From COMBO-56-21 sp041559015 (GTDB lineage: Archaea; Thermoplasmatota; Thermoplasmata; UBA10834), in NCBI GenBank assembly GCA_041559015.1, contig JBFFED010000040.1, forward strand, positions 1 to 17,360: DNA of 17,360 nt. Direction: 5' to 3'. The notes under the pieces are model-generated. The model saw only the letters and a list, made by a program, of their open reading frames with translations, did not search any database and was not told the DNA's origin. Shown piece by piece: positions 1 to 6,996 of the stretch. A program made the position numbers and the translations under genes. Positions within the stretch are counted from its first letter, which is position 1; each line of letters begins with the position of its first letter.

Positions 1-287
1 CTCATCCTCAGAGCGACGCCCTTGATCCCGATATTGTTCGATTCCGTGCCGCCTGAGGTGAATATGATCTCTTCCTTGCGCTTGGCGTTGAACAGCTGCG
101 CGACCTTCGCCCTCGCGTCGTCCACTGCCTTCCTCGGGTCCCTGCCGGCGCCGTGGAGTGAAGAAGGGTTCCCGAACTTGTCGACGAAGTAGGGTATCAT
201 GGCTTCGAGCGCGCGCCCGTCCACTGGGCATGCGGCCGCGTAATCCATGTAGACCCGCCTCTTGGCTACGCTCATGGGTGCAGTCAT
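1..287 (-). CDS. Cysteine desulfurase (NifS/IscS-like), N-terminal part, cut by window edge
   Basis: PLP-dependent enzyme that takes sulfur from cysteine and passes it as a persulfide to iron-sulfur, tRNA-thiolation or cofactor pathways in the cytoplasm. The 95 visible residues match the N-terminus of class V aminotransferase-fold desulfurases: the opening VYMDYAAACPVD (family consensus is Y-x-D-[HNY]-A-A/T-T-P), then FGNPSSLHGAGR, then IIFTSGGTESNNIGIKG, the phosphate-binding loop region. The lysine and catalytic cysteine lie beyond the edge. I prefer the ATG at 287; an in-frame ATG at 275 is possible, but the purine-rich GGAG-type stretch at about 295-306 sits better for 287. It is the last visible gene of the minus-strand run, 40 bases after the DsrE-family gene, so it probably feeds that protein and TusA. 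Family call is firm; IscS versus NifS subtype cannot be decided from this part. Confidence 0.92.
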   Translation of the reverse strand, partial: MTAPMSVAKRRVYMDYAAACPVDGRALEAMIPYFVDKFGNPSSLHGAGRDPRKAVDDARAKVAQLFNAKRKEEIIFTSGGTESNNIGIKGVALRM

Positions 288-327
288 CTCTGTCTCGCCT
301 CTCCTTCCTACGGATGCCCCGCCGTTC

Positions 328-696
328 CTAAAAGCTTAGCACCGCATCCGACTCGAGCAGCAGGTCGTTCAGGGTCGCGGCTCCTACGACCTTGGCGGGG
401 TCCTCGAATTCCTCTGGGGAGCCCTTGAGCCCCAGCATCTGGCAGCTCTGGCCGCACACTAGCATCCTGACGCCCTCCTTCGCGGCCTGGTCCATTACTT
501 CCTTCACCGTGGGGAACGTCCCGAGCTTGATGGTCTCCGCGTTCCCCCTCATCACTGTGGTGACGCCCTTGCCCAGGAAGTATATCGTGGCGTCCACTCC
601 CATCGCCTTGGCGGTCGTCGCCAGTATAAAGGGCGCGTACAGCCTCTCGGGCGTGTCCGTGCCGGATGTCTGAACGTACATTATCTTCTTCGTCAT
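328..696 (-). CDS. DsrE/DsrF-like family small protein (sulfur-transfer related)
   Basis: A 122-residue cytoplasmic protein of the DsrE-like fold. It opens with a beta strand (KKIMYVQTSGTDTPERLYAPF), followed by the alternating alpha/beta pattern with ATIYFLGKGV, and has a CGQSCQMLGL motif at residues 81-90. Members of this fold carry persulfide sulfur on a cysteine in this region (C81 or C85 here). I moved the start to the ATG at 696: the longer reading starts at a GTG at 714, but its first codons contain the ribosome binding site GGAGGT, 7 bases before the ATG. The gene begins only 14 bases after the TusA stop, so the two are almost certainly translated from one message. Together with TusA and the cysteine desulfurase it forms a sulfur relay. 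The final acceptor is not shown by the sequence. Confidence 0.85.
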   Translation of the reverse strand: MTKKIMYVQTSGTDTPERLYAPFILATTAKAMGVDATIYFLGKGVTTVMRGNAETIKLGTFPTVKEVMDQAAKEGVRMLVCGQSCQMLGLKGSPEEFEDPAKVVGAATLNDLLLESDAVLSF

Positions 697-710
697 ATCA
701 TCGACCTCCT

Positions 711-965
711 TCACTGTACCCTCTTGATCAGGAACCTGAAGCCCCCTCCGACCCGCTCGATGGAAAGCACCTCGTGACCTGCGTGTTTGGCCCAGCTGCG
801 TATGTCAGACTCCGACGCAGGGTCGTCTGCCAGGACCTCGAGGACCTGTCCTTGGGATATGGAGGATATCTCCTCGCGGGTTCTGAACACCGGCTCCGGA
901 CAGTAGAGCCCGATGCAATCTAGGGTCTTGGTTGGCTGGGGGATTGTCTTGCCATTACCGACCAA
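711..965 (-). CDS. TusA/SirA/YedF-family sulfur carrier protein
   Basis: An 84-residue protein with the TusA signature: LDCIGLYCPEPVFRTREEI (residues 15-33), where C22 of the CPEP motif is the persulfide-bearing cysteine, followed by GQVLEVLADDPASESDIRSWAKHAGHEVL, the second half of the two-layer fold. TusA proteins take sulfur from a cysteine desulfurase and hand it to tRNA-thiolation, molybdenum-cofactor or oxidation pathways. The start is a TTG at 965, supported by GGGGAG nine bases upstream; no in-frame ATG fits, because the nearby ATG is out of frame. The gene follows the LarC-like gene after 105 bases and is followed within 14 bases by the DsrE-family gene. TusA beside DsrE and a desulfurase is a common arrangement, so the relay interpretation is good; the target remains open. 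Confidence 0.9.
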   Translation of the reverse strand: MVGNGKTIPQPTKTLDCIGLYCPEPVFRTREEISSISQGQVLEVLADDPASESDIRSWAKHAGHEVLSIERVGGGFRFLIKRVQ

Positions 966-1070
966 ACGGTCACTCTCCCCGACCGCCCCGGCAGACGGCC
1001 GTTCATCCTTAACGGTGTTTAGGGAAGGCGTCGGCGTGGATAATCCTTGCGCCTGTTCGGTGGGGTCGCG

Positions 1071-1799
1071 TCACGGCCAGGTCAGAACCGTCCTCCCGAG
1101 CCTGCCTGCGAAGCGCCTAGTCCCGAACCCGACGCTCCTCCGCCTGAAGGCAGCCGGGATGTCATCCGACTGTGACCCGATGATGGCCCTCACTGCTGCG
1201 ATCCCGGTGGGAGTCGCCCTCTCCCCTGGGGAGTCTCCTGACACGTGCCTCAGCCCTCGGAGCAGGATGGCGGTCGCGGGGGGAGGCACCCGGAACGCCC
1301 CGTGACTTATGGTCACGACCCCTCCTCCTGTGGATATGGTCGAGCAAACGAAGCCTTCAGCTCCCCTGCCCTCCAGCATCTTGGCGGCAGAGCCGATGCC
1401 GCATATGTTCAGCATCGCCTGAGGCCTGCCTATCTCGTGCAGGTGAACCTCATCCTCCGGGAGGCCGTGCGCCTCGGACTCGGCCTCGAAAACGAGGCCG
1501 AGTATCCTCCTGGAGATGCCACCACTGCCTCCTAAGGCCTCGTCAATACGCTCGAGCCGGTCGAGCGCCTCGGAGATGCCGGTCTCAGGCGAATCGGGCT
1601 CGCGCCTCGAGTACGCCATCGACAGGCCGATATCGCACGCATCCTCCACCTCGAGCAGCTCGAAAGTGACGCGCTCCCCCTTGGCTGCGTTCTCGAGCCT
1701 CCCGAGGAACGCGTCCCTGTCATCGTGATTGAGAAGCCCTATCATCGCCGAAAGCAGCATGTCCCCGGACAGGCCCTCCCTGGCGTCGATGAATATCAT
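1071..1799 (-). CDS. LarC-like nickel pincer cofactor protein (LarC1 domain only)
   Basis: A 242-residue protein of the LarC/DUF111 family, which inserts nickel into the pincer cofactor of lactate racemase-type enzymes. Visible signatures are IDAREGLSGDM (residues 4-14), HLHEIG (119-124), STISTGGGVVTISHGAFRVP (153-172) with the following PPAT, and ATPTG (195-199). Full LarC proteins are roughly 400 residues because a second domain (LarC2, which binds CTP) follows; this gene stops right after the first domain, and only 105 bases separate it from TusA, so LarC2 is not next door. The ATG at 1799 is chosen because the family motif starts immediately there; a 36-residue Arg/Ser-rich extension upstream is not family-like. 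It lies 43 bases after the zinc-ribbon gene, probably in one operon. No clear ribosome binding site is seen. Confidence 0.82.
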   Translation of the reverse strand: MIFIDAREGLSGDMLLSAMIGLLNHDDRDAFLGRLENAAKGERVTFELLEVEDACDIGLSMAYSRREPDSPETGISEALDRLERIDEALGGSGGISRRILGLVFEAESEAHGLPEDEVHLHEIGRPQAMLNICGIGSAAKMLEGRGAEGFVCSTISTGGGVVTISHGAFRVPPPATAILLRGLRHVSGDSPGERATPTGIAAVRAIIGSQSDDIPAAFRRRSVGFGTRRFAGRLGRTVLTWP

Positions 1800-1842
1800 G
1801 TCGATGAGCGAACGGCCGCTGCTTAGATAATCCTTCGCAGTC

Positions 1843-2778
1843 CTACCTCGGCTTGAGCTTCCTGGTCTTGAGCTTCCTCTGCTTCGGCTTCTTCTCCGGA
1901 CCCTCATCGCGTTCCGCAGTCTGCGCAGGAGTCTCCTCGTGCTCCGGTTCGTCCGGTACCTTCTCAGGCTCTATCATCCGTGCCTTCACATGCTTCCGGA
2001 TGGGCCTCGGGACGACTCTCACGGGCGTGACGGCCCTGGCACGCTCCTCATCGGGTTCGGAAGGAGTCGCCGGCTCTTCCTCCTCGGCCGCACTCAGCTC
2101 CTCAGCGGGCGTAGGTGGAGATGGCGCCTCCTCGGCCTGCTTGGCCACAGGCTCGGGGGCTCGGTCCTCTGGCACGGTCGCCTCGGGGCGCGTATCGGCC
2201 TCCAGGGGCTCTGGCTCAGCTTCCGGCGCGGGCATCTGCTCGCGCACGATCTCGGGCCCCTCACGAGCTCCGGCGGCAGCGGGGCTCGCACCTTCGGCAT
2301 CCTCCGCCCGCTCCTCGGTATCGAAGGAGCTCCCGCACTCAGGACACGAGGTCGAGTCGGCACTGACGGCCGAGCCGCATATTGGGCACTGCAGGGCCTC
2401 CTCATCCGCCGTGAGGTCCCGGCCGCACCTGGGGCATCTCTCCTCGTCTATCTCCAGCATCCACGAGCACCCGGGGCAACTGAACTTCTTCACCTTGGCC
2501 TTCGCGGATTGCGCCTCCAGCTGGATCACCTCGAGCAGGAGAGCGTCTATCGTGTCATCCCCTCCACGCACTTGGCTGCTCTCCTTGAACTCGCCGTAGT
2601 TGACATGGCACGAGGGGCACTCGGTGGACCCCTGCTCCACGAGCTCGCCGCAGAAAGGGCACTCGAACTTCGTCTCTGATGAGAACTGGTTCCCGCATCT
2701 GGGGCAAGAGCTGTCCCCTTCGTTCACCCTGAATCCGCACATGGGGCAGCCGAATATCTTTGTGCTGTCAACAGTCAT
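1843..2778 (-). CDS. Four-module zinc-ribbon protein with acidic linker and basic tail
   Basis: A 311-residue protein of unknown function. Four CxxC...CxxC zinc-ribbon modules are visible: C11/C14 with C25/C28, C40/C43 with C54/C57, C101/C104 with C115/C118, and C131/C134 with C145/C148. The first and second pairs are separated by a helical-looking, cysteine-free spacer (about 63-98). From about 150 to 270 the chain is rich in Glu, Pro and Ala and likely disordered; the last dozen residues are mostly Lys and Arg. Such double or multiple zinc ribbons are widespread in archaea and often mediate protein or nucleic-acid contacts; I infer no specific partner. The start at 2778 is supported by a GAGAGGG stretch upstream, a TATA box at about 2822-2829, and the absence of zinc-ribbon sequence further upstream. 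First gene of the minus-strand run. Confidence 0.85.
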   Translation of the reverse strand: MTVDSTKIFGCPMCGFRVNEGDSSCPRCGNQFSSETKFECPFCGELVEQGSTECPSCHVNYGEFKESSQVRGGDDTIDALLLEVIQLEAQSAKAKVKKFSCPGCSWMLEIDEERCPRCGRDLTADEEALQCPICGSAVSADSTSCPECGSSFDTEERAEDAEGASPAAAGAREGPEIVREQMPAPEAEPEPLEADTRPEATVPEDRAPEPVAKQAEEAPSPPTPAEELSAAEEEEPATPSEPDEERARAVTPVRVVPRPIRKHVKARMIEPEKVPDEPEHEETPAQTAERDEGPEKKPKQRKLKTRKLKPR

Positions 2779-2810
2779 CTGAGCATTCAGCCCTCTCTTC
2801 CCGGCAGTCA

Positions 2811-2843
2811 GATTGACATCGGTATAATGGCGAGGTGTCAAAT
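2811..2843 (-). promoter_or_regulatory. Promoter of the zinc-ribbon/LarC/sulfur run, with flanking inverted repeat
   Basis: On the minus strand CCATTATACC (around 2822-2829) stands about 45 bases before the ATG at 2778 and would give a start near 2800 and a roughly 20-base leader. TTGACA (2813-2818) and TGTCAA (2836-2841) are inverted copies bracketing the TATA box, which would suit a repressor that competes with TBP. Seen directly; function inferred. Confidence 0.45.
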
Positions 2844-2871
2844 CAACTTTCCCTACAGAGCGCCAATCAGA

Positions 2872-2885
2872 AAGTGATATATCGT
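2872..2885 (+). promoter_or_regulatory. TATA box for the PKD-like surface protein
   Basis: AAGTGATATATCG is the only AT-rich box between the two divergent genes that suits the plus strand. It would start transcription near 2908 and leave about 80 bases of leader before the ATG at 2990, longer than for most genes here. Confidence 0.35.
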
Positions 2886-2989
2886 GTAACCCGCATGCCA
2901 GTCCCGCCATCCTGGACTGCGCTCTCCGGCGGCCAGACCTGGGCCGAAGAGCGCGCCGAAGCGTGGAATGGCAGAGGGGGCTTACGGCA

Positions 2990-3727
2990 ATGTGGTTGCG
3001 TGCATCATCCGCGTTCGCGGTTGCGTGCGCGTTCTCGATGGTTTTCTCAGCAGCGCTCATTTTCCAGGCGTGTGACGGTGTCCGCCCCGAGGGGTGCATG
3101 CGCGCCGAGATCTTCCAGGAGCCCGGTGCCCCCAAGGCGGTCATATCGCCTCTGCCGCCTGAGGTCTCGAACGGCACGTTTTGGTACCTCAACGGGAGCG
3201 GGTCGTATACGGGCGACCCAGGCCAGAGCATCGTGAACTACACATGGGAGGTCTATTTCCGGACCGGGGAGACAACACAGTTCCTGTACGCCAAGAAGGA
3301 GTACTTCATGTTCAGGGACCTGGGCCTCTACATAATCACACTGACCGTGAGGGACAGCCTTGGCCTGACCGGCACCACATTCACGGCTGTGTACTCCATC
3401 CTCGATTCAGACTCGGACGACCTCCCGGACTGGTGGGAGATGAACTACTTCAATTCCCTAGACCAGTCGGGTTCTGGCGACGCCGACGGGGACGAGTGGA
3501 CGAACCTGCAGGAGTATGCGAACGGCCTCAACCCCAAGGAGGAGGATCCGCGGCCAGGTCTCGTGCAGGATATGAAGGATAACTGGTACTATCTCGTGAT
3601 CATAGCTGCCGTCATAGTGGTCGCCATTCTGCTCACGCTGCCGATCCTTAGGAGGAGGCGCAAGGAGCAGGAGAAGAAGAAGATCAAGGCGGCCATAGAG
3701 ATAGAGAAGGCCCTCGAAGAGGACTGA
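2990..3727 (+). CDS. Surface protein: PKD-like domain, calcium-loop (TSP3-like) segment, C-terminal anchor
   Basis: A 245-residue predicted cell-surface protein. Residues about 1-28 form a signal peptide (WLR then a long hydrophobic run). About 60-135 resemble a PKD-type beta-sandwich: LNGSGSYTGDPGQSIVNYTW is the usual opening, and YIITLTVRDSLGLTGTT the usual end. Residues 139-182 (DSDSDDLPDWWEMNYF, then GDADGDEWTNLQEYANGLNP) match calcium-binding thrombospondin type 3/dockerin-like loops seen in many archaeal and bacterial exported proteins. A single membrane helix (about 200-220) is followed by RRRRKEQEKKKIK, so the tail is cytoplasmic. The ATG at 2990 is preferred over a GTG at 2963 because GAGGGGG lies nine bases upstream. 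It ends 13 bases from the convergent UppP gene. No enzyme activity is implied; a binding or scaffold role is likely. Confidence 0.85.
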   Translation: MWLRASSAFAVACAFSMVFSAALIFQACDGVRPEGCMRAEIFQEPGAPKAVISPLPPEVSNGTFWYLNGSGSYTGDPGQSIVNYTWEVYFRTGETTQFLYAKKEYFMFRDLGLYIITLTVRDSLGLTGTTFTAVYSILDSDSDDLPDWWEMNYFNSLDQSGSGDADGDEWTNLQEYANGLNPKEEDPRPGLVQDMKDNWYYLVIIAAVIVVAILLTLPILRRRRKEQEKKKIKAAIEIEKALEED

Positions 3728-3740
3728 TTGCCCCGCGCGT

Positions 3741-4535
3741 TCAGACCGTCCACGCGAGCACGATGCCGCCCAGCGCGAGGCAGTAGGCCGCGAAGACCCA
3801 CAGGCGCCCCTGCCTGACCGCTTTTAGCAGATAGGAGATCGACAAGACGCCCGTGAGGAACGCCGAGAAGAAGCCTATCAACGACTCCCCCAGTGCCAGC
3901 TCGAACCTGTCTAGTGTGAGCATCCCGTAGGCGAAGGCCCCGAGGAGCGTGGGCACGGATAGCAGGAACGCGAACACCGCGGCGGTCTCCCGCTCGAGCC
4001 CCCTCAGCATGCCGCCGCCGATCGCAGAGCCGCTCCTGGATATCCCAGGCACTATGGCGGCCGCCTGGAACACGCCTATCACGACCGCGTCGACGACGGA
4101 CGCGCGCTTCCTAGCGCCCCTTCTTCCGAAGCGCTCGGACACCAAGAGCAGCACGGCGTTGACCATGAGTGCCGCACCCACAAGCCGCAGGTCGAATACG
4201 TCCTCGATGCTCTCCGCCAGGAGCAGTCCGATCACGCCCGCGGGCACGGTGCCCAAGAGCAGCAGCAGCCCGAGCTTCCGGAGGGCGTCCTCCGTCTCCC
4301 CCCGCCTCGCCTTCGCCATGAGCATGCTCAGGATGATCCGCCCCAGCTCTTTCCTGAAGAACACGCATACGGCAACGATGGTTCCCAGGTGAACGATGAG
4401 GTCGAATACGAGGTTCTCGCCCGCGGGCAGGCCGAGAGCCTCCTGAGCGATCACCAGGTGCCCTGAGCTGGAGACTGGCAGCCACTCCGTGAGCCCCTGG
4501 ATCACCCCGAGCACGAGCGCTTCGATGGGCTCCAT
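3741..4535 (-). CDS. uppP: Undecaprenyl/polyprenyl-diphosphate phosphatase UppP (BacA family)
   Basis: A 264-residue integral membrane enzyme that removes one phosphate from polyprenyl diphosphate so the lipid carrier can be reused for surface glycan assembly. Both family signatures are present: QGLTEWLPVSSSGHL (residues 13-27), holding E17 and the serine cluster, and PGISRSGSAIGG (from 163), with R167. Length fits the usual 260-280 residues and several hydrophobic helices are evident. The ATG at 4535 opens directly into the family start (MEPIEALVLGVIQGLTEW). In archaea the carrier is dolichyl-type, so the substrate is probably dolichyl diphosphate; this is inference. It is transcribed divergently from the protease and converges with the PKD-like gene. 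The GPT-like enzyme and flippase elsewhere in the window belong to the same carrier cycle. Confidence 0.95.
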   Translation of the reverse strand: MEPIEALVLGVIQGLTEWLPVSSSGHLVIAQEALGLPAGENLVFDLIVHLGTIVAVCVFFRKELGRIILSMLMAKARRGETEDALRKLGLLLLLGTVPAGVIGLLLAESIEDVFDLRLVGAALMVNAVLLLVSERFGRRGARKRASVVDAVVIGVFQAAAIVPGISRSGSAIGGGMLRGLERETAAVFAFLLSVPTLLGAFAYGMLTLDRFELALGESLIGFFSAFLTGVLSISYLLKAVRQGRLWVFAAYCLALGGIVLAWTV

Positions 4536-4578
4536 CTGGTGCGGGACATGCTTCCAGGATATTCAAGGTATTGCGCAG

Positions 4579-4596
4579 GGCCGATGGCCAACGGCC
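4579..4596. promoter_or_regulatory. 18-bp imperfect palindrome between uppP and the protease gene
   Basis: GGCCGATGGCCAACGGCC has GGCCG/CGGCC arms around a TGGCCA centre. It lies in the divergent promoter region, upstream of both genes, and could be a shared operator. GC-rich palindromes arise easily by chance in this genome, so support is weak. Confidence 0.25.
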
Positions 4597-4621
4597 ACAT
4601 CATCACAAAAGATAATGAAGG

Positions 4622-4637
4622 GAAAACATATTTATCG
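4622..4637 (+). promoter_or_regulatory. TATA box of the subtilisin-like protease gene
   Basis: GAAAACATATTTATCG is a strong archaeal BRE/TATA-like box in a locally AT-rich stretch. It predicts a start near 4657-4662, some 30 bases before the ATG at 4690, and therefore rules out the longer open frame that begins at 4489. Confidence 0.6.
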
Positions 4638-4689
4638 CAAAGACAGGCTAGTTAAAAGTCCGAGCGGTCCAGATGGCACTTCGGGTGCC

Positions 4690-6840
4690 ATGCCGCGGGT
4701 GCGAAAGACGATCTGCATGCGGTCAATCGTTGTGTCGGCGGTGTTAGCGGTCATCATAGCCTCGCTCGCCGGCCTTCCAGATGCCAGCCCGGGCGGTGCC
4801 CCGGCCCTAGCATGCGCAAGCGCGGAGATCGCCATAACTGACGCGGACGCCAATGTCGTCGTGAGCACGGCCTCGTGCGAGTCCTTCGAGGCAGTCCTCG
4901 CTCTCGCGAGGTGGGAGGGAATCGAGGTGGTCTTCTCGGACCATGCTTCCGGCATCGTCAGCCTCTCCCATGAGGCCAGCGCGGAACCGGTCCTGAGCCT
5001 TCTCGCTTCCCAGGAAGGCGTCCGTTCCATATCGTCCGAGAAGAAGGCGAGGGCGACATTCGTTCCGAACGACCCGAGCCTGGGCATGCAGTGGGGTCTG
5101 GACGCGGTCAACGCCTACGAGGCCTGGGACATCACAGGTGGGTCGCACGAGGTCGTCGTGGCAATCCTTGATACGGGCATCGACTGGACCCATCCGGACA
5201 TCGCGCCCAACATATGGTCCGATTCGGACGGATACCACGGATACAACTTCATCGCGAACAACAGGATACCCATGGACGACAACGTCAACAGCTACGACGG
5301 GAACGTCTGGGTACCAGACACGAACACCTATCACGGCACGCACGTCGCGGGCATCGTGGGCGCGGCTATGAACAACGGCATAGGCGTGGCCGGCATCAGC
5401 CAGGTGCGCCTGATGGCAGTCAAGGTGATGAACGAGAGCGGCGAGGGCACGGACTCCACGGTCGCCAGCGGCATACATTGGGCGGTCGGCCATGGAGCAC
5501 ACATCATCACCATGAGCCTGGGGGTGGAGGGCACGTCCAGCATCCTTAGCGACGCTGTCGCGGCCGCCTCGAATAGCAATGTGGTGATGGTGGCCGCCTC
5601 GGGCAACAGCGGATCGAGCCTCGTGAGCTACCCTGCGGCGTACCCGGCGGTCATCGCGGTGGGCGCTGTCGACAACACCCTCCTGAGGGCGAGCTTCAGC
5701 AACTACGGCGCCGGACTTGATGTCATGGCCCCCGGCGTCATGATATACTCGACTCAGGGAGGCGGGGCCTATTATCAGAATCTGGCGGGCACATCGACTG
5801 CTGCGCCGTTCGTCGCGGGTGTCGCGGCCCTGATGCTCACCATGAACCCGGCCCTGACACCGGTAGAGATCGGCCTGCACATCAACTCCACCGCGACGGA
5901 CATCTCGAGGGCTGGGTACGACACCATGACCGGCTGGGGAATAGTCGATGCTTTCAGCGCGGTCGAGAGGGTGTCCGACCCGACGCTGACCTTCGTGCAG
6001 TACCCGGAATACGCCGGCTACAACTCAACCTTCTCGATATCTTGGATGGTGAGCGGCGGGGACCCAGGGGTGATCGAGACGACCTATATCAGATGGGGCC
6101 TCGACCCACTCTCGCTGGTCAATACCTCGGCGAACTTCTCTGGGACGACCTGGGCCGTGTTCACAGCGGACGGCTTGAGCGCCCCCGGATACAACACCAC
6201 GCTGTATGTCAGGGCCTACGCCATCGTCGACGCGGCGGAATACGAGTCCATCCTGTTGGAGGTCCCTGTCCGAGAGCCGGTTCCTGACAACATACTCACT
6301 CAGTTCCTCAGGGATGTCCAGAACTTCATATTCAACGACCTCGGCATCTACAACTTCCTGCTGCTGGTGGGCTTCATCATCGCGATTCCAGCGATAGCCC
6401 TCGCCCTGAGGCCGAAAAAGCGCAGGGTCACCACTTCCTACTACTCCGCACCGGCCCAGTCGACCGCCGCTGCGCCGCAGACGTATCTGCCGCCCCCTCC
6501 GCCCCCCCCTCCGAGGTTCGAGGCGTACGTCGACCTGATGGGCCAAGACGTGATTCCCAAGGTACTGAAGGTGGTGGAGGGCACCAAGGTCGTATGGATC
6601 AACAGGTCCTGGGCGCCTCCGCCCGGGATATCGGTCAGGAGCGGCAGGTTCGACTCAGATGGGGAGCATCCGGACGGCGTGTTCCAGAGCGGCATGCTAG
6701 TAGCCCCCGGGGATTACTGGAGCGCCACATTCCATCGCCCGGGCGTGTACGAGTACTATCTGACCGGCGTATGGAAGAGCGCCAAGATCATCGTCGAGGC
6801 CTACAGCCCGGGCGGCTCGTACGTCGCTACGGCCGGCTGA
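4690..6840 (+). CDS. Membrane-anchored subtilisin-like (S8) protease with C-terminal cupredoxin-like domain
   Basis: A 716-residue exported serine protease. A signal peptide (about 1-36) is followed by an I9-like propeptide region (about 45-118), then the S8 catalytic domain: D161 in AILDTGID, H215 in YHGTHVAGIVG, oxyanion N306 in AASGNSG, and S369 in AGTSTAAPFVAG (the common form is GTSMAAPH). A beta-rich segment (about 435-530) follows, then one membrane helix (about 554-573), RPKKRR, and an eight-proline run at 601-608. Residues about 610-705 have the outline of a plastocyanin-like domain (VVEGTKVVWIN, SGRFDS, GVYEYYLTG) but lack the Cys and the usual His ligands. By the positive-inside rule this domain would be cytoplasmic. 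The ATG at 4690 is chosen from the TATA box at 4627-4635; another ATG at 4717 is possible. Protease assignment is secure; target unknown. Confidence 0.93.
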   Translation: MPRVRKTICMRSIVVSAVLAVIIASLAGLPDASPGGAPALACASAEIAITDADANVVVSTASCESFEAVLALARWEGIEVVFSDHASGIVSLSHEASAEPVLSLLASQEGVRSISSEKKARATFVPNDPSLGMQWGLDAVNAYEAWDITGGSHEVVVAILDTGIDWTHPDIAPNIWSDSDGYHGYNFIANNRIPMDDNVNSYDGNVWVPDTNTYHGTHVAGIVGAAMNNGIGVAGISQVRLMAVKVMNESGEGTDSTVASGIHWAVGHGAHIITMSLGVEGTSSILSDAVAAASNSNVVMVAASGNSGSSLVSYPAAYPAVIAVGAVDNTLLRASFSNYGAGLDVMAPGVMIYSTQGGGAYYQNLAGTSTAAPFVAGVAALMLTMNPALTPVEIGLHINSTATDISRAGYDTMTGWGIVDAFSAVERVSDPTLTFVQYPEYAGYNSTFSISWMVSGGDPGVIETTYIRWGLDPLSLVNTSANFSGTTWAVFTADGLSAPGYNTTLYVRAYAIVDAAEYESILLEVPVREPVPDNILTQFLRDVQNFIFNDLGIYNFLLLVGFIIAIPAIALALRPKKRRVTTSYYSAPAQSTAAAPQTYLPPPPPPPPRFEAYVDLMGQDVIPKVLKVVEGTKVVWINRSWAPPPGISVRSGRFDSDGEHPDGVFQSGMLVAPGDYWSATFHRPGVYEYYLTGVWKSAKIIVEAYSPGGSYVATAG

Positions 6841-6996
6841 GCCCGTGCGGTCTCTCCGTCGCGACTTGTCCCAATCCGGTTCCAGCCCCGAGGCTGTCTC
6901 GATCAGAAGATGAAAAATGTAAGGGTCGGAGGGGCCGGATCCCTCGGAGCGCACGTCCGAACTCCTGGTCCAAGCCCCCCTCATTGACGCCCAAGC

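Noticed and set aside
1853..2679. Two long plus-strand open frames opposite the zinc-ribbon gene
   Set aside because: Their products are low-complexity Ser/Gly/Arg/Leu-rich shadows. The opposite strand has sixteen ordered zinc-binding cysteines, so it is the coding one.
2813..2828. TTGACA followed by TATAAT, resembling a bacterial sigma-70 promoter on the plus strand
   Set aside because: The spacing is only four bases instead of about 17, and the surrounding promoters are archaeal in style.
3050..3085. Possible lipoprotein cleavage site (FQAC) after the signal sequence of the PKD-like protein
   Set aside because: Residues before the Cys do not fit the lipobox (Leu-Ala/Ser-Gly/Ala), and the protein already has a C-terminal membrane anchor.
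4807..5880. Long minus-strand open frame opposite the protease
   Set aside because: The plus strand has a complete S8 catalytic domain. The antisense product is rich in His, Asp, Arg and Val with no domain, as expected from antisense GC-rich codons.
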